The notes: generated by a model from the letters alone, not told the origin. DNA of 64,000 bases from Bacteroidales bacterium (GCA_016934395.1 JAFGSZ010000068.1:1-64000); one strand, 5' to 3'. Shown: positions 19,615 through 30,953, counted from the stretch's first letter. Program-made: numbers and translations.

Positions 19615-21318
19615 ATGAAAATTAAATCTTTAGTTTTAATTGTTTTTATCGGATCAGCTCTTCTTACAGGGTGCACGCCTAACGACCAGCATCAATTAAG
19701 TGATATGATAAAAATTAACCAGCTGGGATATTTTCCGGATGGCGTGAAAACATTTGTAGTGGTGGATACTGCTGCCATAAAATTTGAACTGATCAATACA
19801 AAAGGAAAAAAAGTGTTTGAAGGTAATCTTTCAGGGACTAAATTCTGGGAGCCTTCAGGAGAATATCTGCAAACAGGTGATTTTTCAGACTTTAAAGATA
19901 CCGGTACTTATATGGTAGTGGTTAAAAATCTGGGAAGTTCATATCCTTTTAAAATTGGCAGTGATATTTATAAGGAAGCGCTAAAGGCAAGCTTAAAGTC
20001 ATATTATTATATACGGGCTTCAATGGAAATATTGCCGGAGTATGGCGACATATACAGCAGACCGATGGCTCATCCCGATACGCAATGTTATTTTCATGAA
20101 ACAACAGGTTATCCAGCCGAAGATTTTATATCCTCTCCCGGAGGATGGTATGATGCCGGTGATTATAATAAATATATTGTTAACGGTGGAATTACCAATG
20201 CCACCATGCTGGATTTATATGAATTATACCCGGATGTGGTTACTGATAATTATACAAATATTCCGGAGAGCAATAACGGTATAAGCGATCTTCTTGATGA
20301 GGTGAAATATGAGCTGGATTGGTTTCTTACCATGCAGGATAAAGATGGTGGTGTGTTTTTTAAACTTACCACTAAAAACTTTGAGGGTTTTGTTAAACCT
20401 GTGGAAGCAGTTTCTCCCAGATTTATTATGAAAAAAGCAACAGCTTCTGCTCTGGGTTTTGCTGCCAATATGGCCCAGGCATCAAGAATTTATAAAAAAA
20501 TTGATCCTGAACTTGCCGGCAAATATTTGACGGCAGCTGAAAAAGCCTGGAAATGGGCAGTAACCAATGATAAAGTATATTACAGGAATCCTGAGGACGT
20601 GCATACCGGTGAATATGGAGATGATGAAATATTGGAAGAATTTTTCTGGACGGCAGCTGAACTGTATATTACCACCAATTCAGAAGAATACAAAAATTAT
20701 GTTCAGCAAAACTGGAAAAAATTTCAATTTTTTGAAGGCGACAGCTGGAGAAGGTATTTACAATGTTTAGCATATTATTCATTGTACACCAATGGATACG
20801 CAGCAGAATTTCCTGAAATTGAACCCTCCATAATTTCAGAAGCAGATAAACTGCTTGAAGAGAGTAAAGATTCTCCTTATGGAAATCATCAATTTGATTA
20901 TGAGTGGGCTTCAAACTGTGATGTTGTTAATCAGGCAATGATTTATTGTTATGCCTACCAGATATCGAAAGAAAAAAAATATTATGATGCAATTCTCGAA
21001 TCACTGGATTATATTTTTGGCAAAAACGCTACGGGATATTCATTTTTGACAGGATTTGGTGGAAAACCCTCTAAACACCCGCATAACAGGCTTATAGATA
21101 CTGATGAAATTGATGATCCTATTCCCGGATTCCTGGTTGGCGGTCCGAATTTTTATAAACATGATCTGGCAAAAGTAAATGAAGTAGGATTAGAGTATCC
21201 TGCAGAACCGGCGAAATGTTATATCGACCATGTGAACAGTTTTGCATCAAATGAAACCTGCATTAACTGGAATGCACCTTTAATATTCGTTTTAGGTTTT
21301 GTAGAAAAGAACAAATAA
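19615..21318 (+). CDS. GH9-family glycoside hydrolase (cellulase-like) with N-terminal Ig-like domain, lipoprotein
   Basis: 567 aa; lipobox LLTGC; INQLGYFPDG; GGWYDAGDYNKYIVNGG; HPHNR. Confidence 0.9.
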   Translation: MKIKSLVLIVFIGSALLTGCTPNDQHQLSDMIKINQLGYFPDGVKTFVVVDTAAIKFELINTKGKKVFEGNLSGTKFWEPSGEYLQTGDFSDFKDTGTYMVVVKNLGSSYPFKIGSDIYKEALKASLKSYYYIRASMEILPEYGDIYSRPMAHPDTQCYFHETTGYPAEDFISSPGGWYDAGDYNKYIVNGGITNATMLDLYELYPDVVTDNYTNIPESNNGISDLLDEVKYELDWFLTMQDKDGGVFFKLTTKNFEGFVKPVEAVSPRFIMKKATASALGFAANMAQASRIYKKIDPELAGKYLTAAEKAWKWAVTNDKVYYRNPEDVHTGEYGDDEILEEFFWTAAELYITTNSEEYKNYVQQNWKKFQFFEGDSWRRYLQCLAYYSLYTNGYAAEFPEIEPSIISEADKLLEESKDSPYGNHQFDYEWASNCDVVNQAMIYCYAYQISKEKKYYDAILESLDYIFGKNATGYSFLTGFGGKPSKHPHNRLIDTDEIDDPIPGFLVGGPNFYKHDLAKVNEVGLEYPAEPAKCYIDHVNSFASNETCINWNAPLIFVLGFVEKNK

Positions 21319-21342
21319 AAATCCAACTACTAACCCTCGAAA

Positions 21343-21375
21343 AAGTCTCATTTAACGCGCTGTTATCTGAGACTT
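21343..21375 (+). terminator. Intrinsic terminator after GH9
   Basis: aagtctca...tgagactt followed by a T-tract. Confidence 0.75.
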
Positions 21376-21463
21376 TTTTTTCTTTAATTCTATTCTCCCC
21401 AATATATTTTAATAAATACCATTTTCTTTTCAGGCATTGTCAAATTAATACAACGGAATACAC

Positions 21464-21471
21464 TACCTTTG
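21464..21471 (+). promoter_or_regulatory. Candidate -7 box (TACCTTTG) for typA
   Basis: TAnnTTTG match 18 bp upstream of the start codon. Confidence 0.5.
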
Positions 21472-21488
21472 CAGGCCGAAAAAATTGA

Positions 21489-23291
21489 ATGATGCAGGAT
21501 ATAAGAAATATTGCGATTATTGCCCATGTTGATCATGGAAAGACAACACTTGTGGATAAGATGCTGGTGATGGGGAAACTCTTTAAAGACCATGAAAAGC
21601 CCGGTGACCTGATTATGGACAGTAACGATCTGGAACGTGAACGGGGTATTACAATCCTGGCTAAGAATGTTTCTGTTGTTTATAAGAAAACAAAAATTAA
21701 TATTATTGATACCCCCGGTCATGCCGACTTTGGTGGTGAAGTGGAGCGTGTACTTAATATGGCCGATGGTGTATTATTACTTGTAGATGCATTTGAAGGT
21801 ACCATGCCCCAAACCCGTTTTGTACTGCAAAAAGCGATACAACTGGGATTAAAACCTATCGTAGTTATTAATAAAGTGGACAAGCCCAATTGCCGGCCGG
21901 AAGAGGTTCAGGAGCAGGTATTTGAACTGATGTATAATCTGGAAGCTTCGGAAGATCAACTCGATTTTCCTACAATATACGGTTCAGCAAAAGAAGGATG
22001 GATGTCGGACGATTGGAAAAAACCTACAACGGATATTTTACCGCTGCTTGAGGCCATTATTAAGCATATACCGCCGCCTAAAGTCCGCAAAGGTACCCCA
22101 CAATTGCTGATAACTTCGCTTGAATATTCTTCTTATGTGGGCAGGATTGCAGTGGGCAAGGTATACCGCGGGGAAATTACTTCCGGAATGCCGGTTACCC
22201 TTGTAAAACGAAATCAGAATTTGAAACGCACCAGGATTAAAGAATTGATGCTTTATGAAGGTTTGGGAAAAATAAAAGCAGATAAAATTAATTCCGGAGA
22301 AATTTGCGCTATTGTAGGCCTCGAAGACTTTGAAATAGGGGATACTGTGGCCGATTTTGATAATCCGGAAGCCCTTGATCCGATATCTATTGATGAACCT
22401 ACCATGAGTATGGTGTTTACTATAAATGATTCTCCGTTTTATGGTAAGGAAGGAAAATTTGTAACCTCAAGACATTTAAAAGACCGGCTTGACCGGGAAC
22501 TTGAGAAAAACCTGGCGTTGCGGGTAGAACCCACCGATTCGGCAGACGCTTTTAATGTGTTCGGAAGGGGTGTATTGCATCTTTCTATTTTAATTGAAAC
22601 CATGCGCCGCGAAGGATACGAATTACAGGTAGGACAGCCCAGGGTAATTATCAAAAATATAGGCGGTGAAAAATGCGAACCTATAGAAGAATTATCGATT
22701 GATCTTCCGGAGGAATATTCAGGAAAAGTAATCGAAATGGTTTCCAGAAGAAAGGGTGAATTACTGAATATGGAACGCAAGGGTGAGCGGTTGCATCTAG
22801 AGTTTTCCATACCTTCGAGGGGTATTATTGGCTTACGAAACAACATGCTAACTGCTACGGCGGGAGAAGCTGTACTTTCACACAGATTTAAATCATTTGA
22901 AGTGTATAAAGGAGATATCGAACGGAGGCAGAACGGATCGCTGATAGCCATGGAAACGGGTACCGCTTTTGCGTATGCACTGGATAAATTACAAGACAGG
23001 GGAAGCTATTTTATCGATCCGCAACAAGAAGTATATGCCGGCCAGGTAGTTGGAGAAAACACCCGCTCGGGTGACCTGGTAATTAATGTTACAAAATCTA
23101 AGAAGTTAACGAATATGCGTGCCTCCGGTGCAGATGACAAAGTTCGGCTGGCCCCTGCAATCAAATATTCCCTTGAAGAAGCCCTGGAATATATCCAGGA
23201 GGATGAATATGTGGAAGTAACCCCAAAATCCATCAGGCTGCGGAAAATTTACCTGGACGAAAACGAGCGAAAAAGAAGAAATAAAAAGTAA
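21489..23291 (+). CDS. typA: Translational GTPase TypA/BipA
   Basis: 600 aa; IAIIAHVDHGKTTLVDKML, RERGITILAKN, DTPGHADFGGEVER; full-length TypA pattern. Confidence 0.97.
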   Translation: MMQDIRNIAIIAHVDHGKTTLVDKMLVMGKLFKDHEKPGDLIMDSNDLERERGITILAKNVSVVYKKTKINIIDTPGHADFGGEVERVLNMADGVLLLVDAFEGTMPQTRFVLQKAIQLGLKPIVVINKVDKPNCRPEEVQEQVFELMYNLEASEDQLDFPTIYGSAKEGWMSDDWKKPTTDILPLLEAIIKHIPPPKVRKGTPQLLITSLEYSSYVGRIAVGKVYRGEITSGMPVTLVKRNQNLKRTRIKELMLYEGLGKIKADKINSGEICAIVGLEDFEIGDTVADFDNPEALDPISIDEPTMSMVFTINDSPFYGKEGKFVTSRHLKDRLDRELEKNLALRVEPTDSADAFNVFGRGVLHLSILIETMRREGYELQVGQPRVIIKNIGGEKCEPIEELSIDLPEEYSGKVIEMVSRRKGELLNMERKGERLHLEFSIPSRGIIGLRNNMLTATAGEAVLSHRFKSFEVYKGDIERRQNGSLIAMETGTAFAYALDKLQDRGSYFIDPQQEVYAGQVVGENTRSGDLVINVTKSKKLTNMRASGADDKVRLAPAIKYSLEEALEYIQEDEYVEVTPKSIRLRKIYLDENERKRRNKK

Positions 23292-23391
23292 TTACAGGTT
23301 CTTTTTTAATATCAGCATTCTTCTTGTTATTGCCAATAAATCGTTGTAAGAATTTTCTTGTTATGTTTTTGTAGTTCAGAAAGAAAATTAT

Positions 23392-23844
23392 TTATTGCAA
23401 TTCAAAAATATTTCCTGAAAAGATCTCAAAGAAAAATACTTTGTGAAATTTTGAATTGAAATTCCACTGATCAATTTTGTCAGGAATATTATATGAAGTA
23501 GATTTCTCAATAATTTCTGCGGTGATGATCAGCCACAATTCTTCTACCTTCTTTTTTCTGTATATGGGTAATTTTTCTTCTTTATTGTATATTGTTTTTT
23601 CAAGGTTTTCTTTGGTAAAAGGCACAGGCAAACTCTCATAGGGTCTATCTGAATGCAGGTAATTAAACGAATTGGGTTGTTTTAATCGGGTAAGCTCAAT
23701 GCCTATTGCGCTTCTTGAACTTCTTTTAAGAATAAAATCCGGAGATTCGGTTTTGATAAGTTTTCCTGAGGGAAACTGATCATACTTTTCAGCAAAGTAG
23801 TGCATGATTAAGTTTTCATCCTGGTATTTTTCATCAGCCGTCAT
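23392..23844 (-). CDS. Hypothetical protein
   Basis: 150 aa ORF without strong overlapping alternatives; no family recognised. Confidence 0.55.
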   Translation of the reverse strand: MTADEKYQDENLIMHYFAEKYDQFPSGKLIKTESPDFILKRSSRSAIGIELTRLKQPNSFNYLHSDRPYESLPVPFTKENLEKTIYNKEEKLPIYRKKKVEELWLIITAEIIEKSTSYNIPDKIDQWNFNSKFHKVFFFEIFSGNIFELQ

Positions 23845-23993
23845 TGTTTCCTGAAATTTTCAACAAAAAACCTGATAACAAATCAATCCCGGTATAAAGT
23901 TAATTGATAATTTTTATTGTATAAAAAGGAATATAAAATTATATTCCCTTTTCAGGAAATATAGAACAATACGAATAGTATGGATTAAACCGG

Positions 23994-25241
23994 TTATTTT
24001 TTACGTGGTTTGTGAAACGGTTTTTTATTCCGGGTTTTTGAAGAAGGTTTTCCTTTTCTGAAATGGTTAAATTTCTGGTCAGAACGCGCTTTAGGATCAT
24101 AAGCGGGTGCAGCGCCCAGATACTCCGGAACCTGGCCCTTTGGTACCGTTGAATCCAGAAGTTTTTCAATTTTTAAAAACTTGTACTGATCTTTATCGGT
24201 AATAAGGGTAATCGCTTCACCGTTAGACTCGGCTCTGGCGGTACGGCCAATCCGGTGAATATAATCTTCCCCGTCGTGAGGGACATCAAAGTTAACCACA
24301 AGCTCAATATCATCAATATCTATTCCCCGCGAGAGAATATCGGTGGCTACAAGGATATTCAATTTGCGGTTTTTAAAATCGGTCAGCACTTCCTCTCGGT
24401 TCTTCTGGTCGAGATCAGAATGGATATCCATAATGGCAAATCCCGATGTTTTAAGTTCCCTGCTTAATTGTTTGGCCGAAATTTTTGTGGAACAAAATAT
24501 AAGAACACTCTTTAGATTTTTATGTTGTAAAATATCTTTAATAAGCGGAATTTTCTGATTATCATAAACCACATAAGCCAGCTGGGCTATTTTTTCAGGG
24601 GGCTTAGAAAGCGAAATATTAATTTCGGCAGGATTTACAAGCATTTGTCTGGCCAACTCCCTGATTTTTTTTGGGAACGTTGCAGAAAAAAGCAGGCTTT
24701 GTCTTTTTTTAGGAAGGAAGGATAATATTTTAATAATATCATCATTAAATCCCATGTCGAGCATTCTGTCAGCCTCATCAAGAATAAAATATTTTAATCC
24801 CGCAAGGTTCATGTATCCCATATTTAAATGAGCAATTAACCTGCCGGGTGTGCATATGGCTACATCAATTCCGCTTGTTAACGCCTGTTTTTCCCGGGCA
24901 TAAAGCGAACCGTCACCTCCGCCATATACTGCAATTGAACTTACAGAAGTAAAATACGATAATCCTTCCATATGTTGGTTAATCTGTATCGCCAGCTCAC
25001 GGGTGGGTACCACAACCATAGCTTTAATCAGCTCTTCATGCGGGTCGGTTATAATCTTACTTAATACGGGCAGCAAAAAAGCCGCTGTTTTTCCGGTACC
25101 GGTTTGTGCCGAAACAATAATATCTTTTCCTTCTAAAATAATAGGAATGGTTTGCTCCTGTACAGGTGTCGGGTTTTCATAACCCATTGATTCAATTCCT
25201 TCAAGTACTCTTGAATCAAGTCCAAAATTCTTAAAACTCAC
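23994..25241 (-). CDS. DEAD-box ATP-dependent RNA helicase
   Basis: 415 aa; AQTGTGKTAAF, PTRELAIQ, ILDEADRMLDMGF, SATFP, HRIGRTARA; basic C-terminal tail. Confidence 0.96.
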   Translation of the reverse strand: MSFKNFGLDSRVLEGIESMGYENPTPVQEQTIPIILEGKDIIVSAQTGTGKTAAFLLPVLSKIITDPHEELIKAMVVVPTRELAIQINQHMEGLSYFTSVSSIAVYGGGDGSLYAREKQALTSGIDVAICTPGRLIAHLNMGYMNLAGLKYFILDEADRMLDMGFNDDIIKILSFLPKKRQSLLFSATFPKKIRELARQMLVNPAEINISLSKPPEKIAQLAYVVYDNQKIPLIKDILQHKNLKSVLIFCSTKISAKQLSRELKTSGFAIMDIHSDLDQKNREEVLTDFKNRKLNILVATDILSRGIDIDDIELVVNFDVPHDGEDYIHRIGRTARAESNGEAITLITDKDQYKFLKIEKLLDSTVPKGQVPEYLGAAPAYDPKARSDQKFNHFRKGKPSSKTRNKKPFHKPRKK

Positions 25242-25386
25242 TATATTTTCCTCAAACTAATTAATACTTTTTAATATATTACTTTACTGTAATTTTGATA
25301 TTGCAAAAGTAATAAATAATAATGAGTTAACAGGATTTTTAGTACAATGGTGTTTTGAAGATAGCAACAATTTAATTGATGTATGC

Positions 25387-25800
25387 CTATCGCTTCTTTA
25401 GTTCCATTATATTCTGTGGTTTTTCAAGGCTTTTAAATCCAAATTGTTTATAAAATTCGTGGGCATCATCAGTACCCAAACGCCAGGTTTTTATGCCATA
25501 AAAATCAGCAAAATCCAGAATATAACTAAACAGGTATGTTCCTAATCCTTTTTTTCTGTATGGTTCAATAATAAACACATCCAGAATCCAGGCAGTAACA
25601 GCGTAATCGGTAATCACCCGGGTAAATCCTATTTGTTCATGGTCTTTATAGAGTCCAAAACATACTGAATGATCAATAGATTTTACAACTTCATCGTATG
25701 TTCGCCCTTTTGCCCAATAAGACCGGTTACTTAAAAAATTGTGAATTAAGCCGATATCGAGATTCAGCTTATCAGTGGAAATGGTAAATTCTTCTTCCAT
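25387..25800 (-). CDS. GNAT-family N-acetyltransferase
   Basis: 137 aa; WILDVFIIEPYRKKGLGTYLF. Confidence 0.9.
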   Translation of the reverse strand: MEEEFTISTDKLNLDIGLIHNFLSNRSYWAKGRTYDEVVKSIDHSVCFGLYKDHEQIGFTRVITDYAVTAWILDVFIIEPYRKKGLGTYLFSYILDFADFYGIKTWRLGTDDAHEFYKQFGFKSLEKPQNIMELKKR

Positions 25801-26030
25801 GGCTGAGATTGAAGTGGATATAAATATGTGTTTTAAAGTTCTGACAATTATTCAAAGATAAAAACTATAAATAGTTTACCAAATTAATAGACTGTTCGTG
25901 TGCTTATGAAAAGATCAAAAATTAAAACAAAAACGGTTTTTTTGAAATTAATTTAACAGATCGGGAGTAAAAAAATAATTCTTTTTAGCCATAACTAAAA
26001 ATAATATTTCTGCTTTCGGCTGAATTTCTA

Positions 26031-26038
26031 TATTTTTG
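26031..26038 (+). promoter_or_regulatory. Candidate -7 box (TATTTTTG)
   Basis: TAnnTTTG match 18 bp upstream of the GT39-like start codon. Confidence 0.45.
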
Positions 26039-26056
26039 GCTCCAAACTAGCTTTTT

Positions 26057-27640
26057 ATGAATAATAAAAACCTTCCACAGGTATATACAATAATTGTAAT
26101 CGTTAGTATAATCTTACTTCTGCCAGCACTGTTAATAAATCTTGGTTTACTCAGACTCATAGATGATGAGGGAATACGTGCATTGGTAGCGCTGGAAATG
26201 AAGGTAAAAGGAGAATGGATTACGCCAACCTTATCAGGAGAATTATACTTTAAAAAACCACCTGTATTTAACTGGATCATCTTGCTCTTTTTTACCATTA
26301 CGGGTAAATTTTCGGAATTTTATTATCGTTTGCCAAACATTGTATTTCTGTTAATTTATACTTTTTCAATTTATTTTGTAATTCAAAAGAGATATTCGCG
26401 GCGTCTGGGATTTTTGGCCGGTATGCTTTTTCTTGTTAGCGCCAGGGTATTAATTTATGAATCGATATTTGCATTGATCGATGTAACCTATTCCTGGCTG
26501 ATCTTTCTAAGCATTATTTTCATTTATAATTATTATGAAAAACGACAATTTCTTAAACTCTTTTTAGTTTCATATACACTCACTGCCATAACAGTATTAA
26601 TGAAAGGTATACCTTCAATTGCCATTCAGGGAATAACGCTGTTAATTATTTTTATTGGCAATAATAATTTCAGGAAATTATTTTCCTGGAAACACTTAGT
26701 TGGTGCCTTGCCATTTTTCTTAATTGTTGGCGGGTATTATTATCTCTATTATTTAAGAAATACAGAAAGTTTTCCCCTGTTGTTGGGATCATTATTTAGT
26801 GAATCAGCAGACAAATCTGCACTGGGATTTAATTTTTCTGAAACCATAAAACAATTTTTTAATAATTCTGCCGAAGTGTTTTATAGCTTTTTACCAGGCA
26901 CCCTTATTGTTTTTTTCCTTTTTAAAAAGAAACCCTTAGAGCTAATAAAAAAGGATAGTTTTCTATTATACATATCACGTGTTTTTATTTTTAATATTCT
27001 TATTTTTTTATTTTCTCCTGTAGTATACATGAGATACTTTTTAATGTTAATGCCGCTGTTGTTTATCCTGTTTGTTTTTTATTATGAGCATCACAAACAA
27101 AACAATACGATACATGTAAGAATACTGGATTTTGTTTTTTTAATTATTTCTATTGCTATTGGAGCAGGAGTGCTTGTTTATCCGCTGATTAAACAGACGG
27201 GGTTTGTATCTTATGCATGGTTAAAGGCAATAATATTATTTGTGGCCATGGGAATAGTACTTGTTATTTTGATAAAACAAAAACAATACAGGCTGGAGTT
27301 GCTGATCATTATGTTGCTTTTTTTTCGGATAGGGTTTAATTTTTTTGTTATACCTTCACGTGTACATAACCATTGGGAAATAAGGGAAAGAGAAAATGCA
27401 ATAGCTTTGAGCGCAGCAACAAAAGATGAAAAAATGTATTTATATAATACCAGGATTAATTACAGTACCTTGTATTATTTAACAGCCGCCCGTATGGATA
27501 TTATTGAATGTACTGCTGAATTCGATCATCCCGGGTATTATATTGTATTTGATCCGGAAAATACATTCGCTGATCAAACAGTATATAAATTTCAAATTGC
27601 AGATCGTAAGAAAATAATGAGTGTAATTAAACTTGATTAA
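26057..27640 (+). CDS. Glycosyltransferase family 39 (ArnT/PMT-like) membrane protein
   Basis: 527 aa polytopic; DDEGIRALVALEMKVKGEWITPTLSGELYFKKPPVFNWII. Confidence 0.85.
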   Translation: MNNKNLPQVYTIIVIVSIILLLPALLINLGLLRLIDDEGIRALVALEMKVKGEWITPTLSGELYFKKPPVFNWIILLFFTITGKFSEFYYRLPNIVFLLIYTFSIYFVIQKRYSRRLGFLAGMLFLVSARVLIYESIFALIDVTYSWLIFLSIIFIYNYYEKRQFLKLFLVSYTLTAITVLMKGIPSIAIQGITLLIIFIGNNNFRKLFSWKHLVGALPFFLIVGGYYYLYYLRNTESFPLLLGSLFSESADKSALGFNFSETIKQFFNNSAEVFYSFLPGTLIVFFLFKKKPLELIKKDSFLLYISRVFIFNILIFLFSPVVYMRYFLMLMPLLFILFVFYYEHHKQNNTIHVRILDFVFLIISIAIGAGVLVYPLIKQTGFVSYAWLKAIILFVAMGIVLVILIKQKQYRLELLIIMLLFFRIGFNFFVIPSRVHNHWEIRERENAIALSAATKDEKMYLYNTRINYSTLYYLTAARMDIIECTAEFDHPGYYIVFDPENTFADQTVYKFQIADRKKIMSVIKLD

Positions 27641-27652
27641 CAAAATAGAATA

Positions 27653-28588
27653 ATGAAGTTATCGGTAGTAATTTGTGTATACAACGAAGAATTAAATATT
27701 AAACCCCTGGTTTCAGAATTGTTTAATTCTTTGCAGGGAATAGAATTTGAAATCATCTATGTAGACGATGGGTCAAGTGATAATACAGTAACTGAAATTA
27801 AATCAATTAACAGTAAAAACATTACGCTTATTGAACTGAAAAGAAATTTCGGTCAGAGCTCTGCATTGGCAGCAGGAATTGATATAGCCACCGGAGAATA
27901 TATTGCCACCATGGATGGAGATATGCAAAACGATCCGGCAGATCTTGCTGATATGTTAAAACTGGCCGAAGATGAAAACTGGGATATGGTAGCCGGAAAC
28001 CGTTCAAACCGTAAAGACGGATTTATCCTGAGAAAGTTTCCGAGTGCAATTGCAAACTGGATAATCCGGCGTTCAACAGGTTTGAAGATTAAGGATTTTG
28101 GATGCACCATCAGGATTTTTAAATCCGAAATTGCCAAGAACCTTGGCTTATATGGTGAAATGCACAGGTTTATCCCTGTTCTTGCCTATTTGCAGGGAGC
28201 ATCCATAACACAGGTAGATGTAAAACATCATCCCCGAACAAAAGGAAAATCAAAATACGGAATTAACCGGACTTTTAAAGTGTTGCCCGATCTTTTGCTT
28301 ACGTTGTTTTTTAAAAGATACATGCAGAAGCCGATGCAATTGTTTGGCGGAATGGGATTGTTACTGCTTTTTATTGGTGTTGCACTGAATTTCTACCTGT
28401 TAGTTTTAAAAATTCTTGGAAATGATATTTGGGGTAAACCCCTGCTTATTCTCGCGGTAATCACACTTTTGGGTGGCATACAATTAATAACTATTGGTAT
28501 TGTGGTCGAGATACAGATGCGAACCTATTATGAATCCCAGAATAAAAAACAATATTCCATCCGGCAAATTTCCAAAGGAGAAAAGTAA
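27653..28588 (+). CDS. Glycosyltransferase family 2 (polyprenyl-phosphate sugar synthase-like) with C-terminal TM pair
   Basis: 311 aa; VVICVYNEELNIKPL, YVDDGSSDNT, ATMDGDMQNDPADL. Confidence 0.92.
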   Translation: MKLSVVICVYNEELNIKPLVSELFNSLQGIEFEIIYVDDGSSDNTVTEIKSINSKNITLIELKRNFGQSSALAAGIDIATGEYIATMDGDMQNDPADLADMLKLAEDENWDMVAGNRSNRKDGFILRKFPSAIANWIIRRSTGLKIKDFGCTIRIFKSEIAKNLGLYGEMHRFIPVLAYLQGASITQVDVKHHPRTKGKSKYGINRTFKVLPDLLLTLFFKRYMQKPMQLFGGMGLLLLFIGVALNFYLLVLKILGNDIWGKPLLILAVITLLGGIQLITIGIVVEIQMRTYYESQNKKQYSIRQISKGEK

Positions 28589-28632
28589 ACGTTCATCAAA
28601 TCCGTATAAAAAAATACCAGCGCATACTGGCA

Positions 28633-28745
28633 TTATAATCGATTTACCCAAAAGTTTGTTTCTTTAATATAATTGGCGAACATACCCGGATTTTTAAAAA
28701 TGGAATATGCTTCTGTAATTTCATTAATTTTTCTTCTTTAGTAAA
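28633..28745 (-). pseudogene. Possible fragment of a J-domain-like gene
   Basis: Minus strand reads ...YPKIY*RRKINEITEAYSIFKNPGMFANYIKETNFWVNRL*; resembles the C-terminal half of a J-domain (KxxEIxEAYxxLxxP). Confidence 0.3.
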
Positions 28746-28858
28746 TCTTAGGATATAAAATTTTATTTATAAGATGACCTGAGTCTAATCGTCTAAAATC
28801 ATGATTTTAAACATATATTTTCGATTTTAATTTTTGAATCAGGTAAAAATTTATTCTT

Positions 28859-28866
28859 TACATTTG
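28859..28866 (+). promoter_or_regulatory. Candidate -7 box (TACATTTG) for the decarboxylase operon
   Basis: TAnnTTTG match, leaving about a 135-nt leader before 29010. Confidence 0.4.
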
Positions 28867-29009
28867 TTTAAGAAAAACAGGTTTTAATTTCCTGTTATTG
28901 TATCTATCGATATCTTGAATTTAACTTTCATACGGAATTTTTTTCACGAACCTGATTATTTCAATTTTAAGGAATAAAAAACAGATTGTTACAACTTTTA
29001 TACTGATTT

Positions 29010-30569
29010 ATGAACAGCCGGCAAAAAATTAAAGAATTAATAGAATTAAGGGAAAAAGCAAAACTGGGGGGAGGTCTGGAACGGATCGAATCACAGCATA
29101 ATAAAGGCAAACATACTGCGCGCGAACGAATCGATATTTTACTTGATGAAGGGAGTTTTGAAGAATATGATATGTTTGTAACACACCGATGTACTGATTT
29201 TGGTCTTGAAGAGCAAAAATTCCTGGCCGACGGGGTAGTCACCGGACATGGTACAATTGACGGGAGGGTGGTGTATGTTTTTGCCCAGGATTTTACAGTG
29301 TTTGGAGGCTCATTATCAGAAACCCATGCAAAAAAAATCTGTAAAATATTAGACCAGGCTATGAAGGTTGGCGCTCCGGTAATCGGTATTAACGACAGCG
29401 GAGGAGCGCGCATACAGGAAGGGGTAAACAGTCTGGCTGGATATGCCGAGATTTTTGAAAGAAACATACTGGCATCCGGAGTAATCCCTCAGATTTCTGC
29501 AATTTTCGGACCTTGTGCCGGAGGCGCTGTGTACAGCCCGGCCCTGACAGATTTTATAATAATGAATGATAAAACAAGCTATATGTTTGTTACAGGGCCT
29601 AAGGTTACCAAAACCGTTACCGGGGAAAAAATATCCATTGAAGATCTTGGGGGTCCGGAAGTACACGCTTCACGGTCAGGTGTTGCACATTTTGTATCTG
29701 AAGATGAAGAAGAAGGACTGTTGCTGATTCGGAAATTATTAAGCTATCTGCCGCAAAACAACCTGGAAGATCCACCTTTGACAGAGAATAATGATCCTAT
29801 AGACCGTATGGAAGATGACCTGAATGATGTTATTCCAGATGATCCGATTAAGCCATATGATGTAACCGATATTATTCACCTGATTGCCGATGAACATGAG
29901 TTTCTGGAAGTTCATCAGAAGTATGCCCGGAATATTGTTGTTGGTTTTGCTACATTCGGGGGTATGCCGGTAGGGATTGTTGCCAATCAGCCAAATTACC
30001 TTGCCGGTGTGCTCGATATTGAAGCCTCGCGAAAAGCAGCACGATTTGTAAGGTTTTGTGATGCCTTTAATATCCCTTTGGTTACGCTGGTGGATGTTCC
30101 CGGATTTTTACCGGGCAGTGCCCAGGAATATGGCGGTATTATCATTCATGGGGCCAAACTTTTATTTGCCTATGGCGAAGCTACTGTGCCAAAGATTACC
30201 ATTACCTTGCGGAAATCCTATGGTGGCGCTCACGACGTGATGAGTTCAAAACAACTCAGGGGAGATATCAATTACGCCTGGCCTGCGGCAGAAATTGCTG
30301 TGATGGGAACTAAAGGAGCTATTGAAATTCTGGAAGGAAAAAATATAAACAAAATTGATTCTTCCGAAGAAGCTCAAAAATATTTGGAAGAAAAAGAGGA
30401 AGAATACCGCCAAAAATTTGCCACCCCATATGAAGCGGCAAAATACGGATACATCGATGATGTTATTGAACCGCGTAATACCCGTTTCCGAATAATTCGC
30501 GCATTGCGCACCTTAGCCACGAAAAAGGAAACGATACCGGCTAAAAAACATTCAAATATTCCACTTTAA
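29010..30569 (+). CDS. mmdA: Acyl-CoA carboxylase beta / methylmalonyl-CoA decarboxylase alpha subunit
   Basis: 519 aa; [41 protein letters not shown]; carboxyltransferase family. Confidence 0.95.
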   Translation: MNSRQKIKELIELREKAKLGGGLERIESQHNKGKHTARERIDILLDEGSFEEYDMFVTHRCTDFGLEEQKFLADGVVTGHGTIDGRVVYVFAQDFTVFGGSLSETHAKKICKILDQAMKVGAPVIGINDSGGARIQEGVNSLAGYAEIFERNILASGVIPQISAIFGPCAGGAVYSPALTDFIIMNDKTSYMFVTGPKVTKTVTGEKISIEDLGGPEVHASRSGVAHFVSEDEEEGLLLIRKLLSYLPQNNLEDPPLTENNDPIDRMEDDLNDVIPDDPIKPYDVTDIIHLIADEHEFLEVHQKYARNIVVGFATFGGMPVGIVANQPNYLAGVLDIEASRKAARFVRFCDAFNIPLVTLVDVPGFLPGSAQEYGGIIIHGAKLLFAYGEATVPKITITLRKSYGGAHDVMSSKQLRGDINYAWPAAEIAVMGTKGAIEILEGKNINKIDSSEEAQKYLEEKEEEYRQKFATPYEAAKYGYIDDVIEPRNTRFRIIRALRTLATKKETIPAKKHSNIPL

Positions 30570-30581
30570 TAAATAAAAAAA

Positions 30582-30953
30582 ATGATTCCGGGATCCATAA
30601 CATTCGATGTAACAAAAATTTCAGGTAATGAAATTATGATTTCCATTGTGGGGTATGTTATTGTTTTTATTGCCCTGGTAGTATTGTATTTTGTGTTTTT
30701 TAACCTGCCCAAGGTTATTAAGTTTAATATCAGACGGAAGTTACTTAAACTGGGAAAAATCAAACAAATAGATAGTATACAGGAAGATATTAGCGGAGAA
30801 GTAAATGCGGCAATTAGTATGGCCCTTTATTTACATTTTAATGAATTGCACGACGAGGAGAGTCATATTATGACTATTAAACGGGTAGCGAGGACATATT
30901 CGCCATGGAGCTCTAAAATTTATTCTGTACGTAATTATTTTAACCGACCATAA
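30582..30953 (+). CDS. OadG-like small membrane subunit (delta)
   Basis: 123 aa; single N-terminal TM; position in a Na+ decarboxylase operon. Confidence 0.8.
   Translation: MIPGSITFDVTKISGNEIMISIVGYVIVFIALVVLYFVFFNLPKVIKFNIRRKLLKLGKIKQIDSIQEDISGEVNAAISMALYLHFNELHDEESHIMTIKRVARTYSPWSSKIYSVRNYFNRP

Noticed and set aside
22439-22951. 170-aa minus-strand ORF inside typA
   Set aside because: Antisense shadow of TypA; no independent signal.
23392-23844. Possible nuclease or effector (hypothetical 150 aa)
   Set aside because: A 'SPDFILKRSSRSAIGIELTRL' segment loosely recalls a PD-(D/E)xK core, but the match is too weak to call without a profile search.
28967-29467. 166-aa minus-strand ORF overlapping mmdA
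   Set aside because: Antisense shadow of the carboxyltransferase gene.
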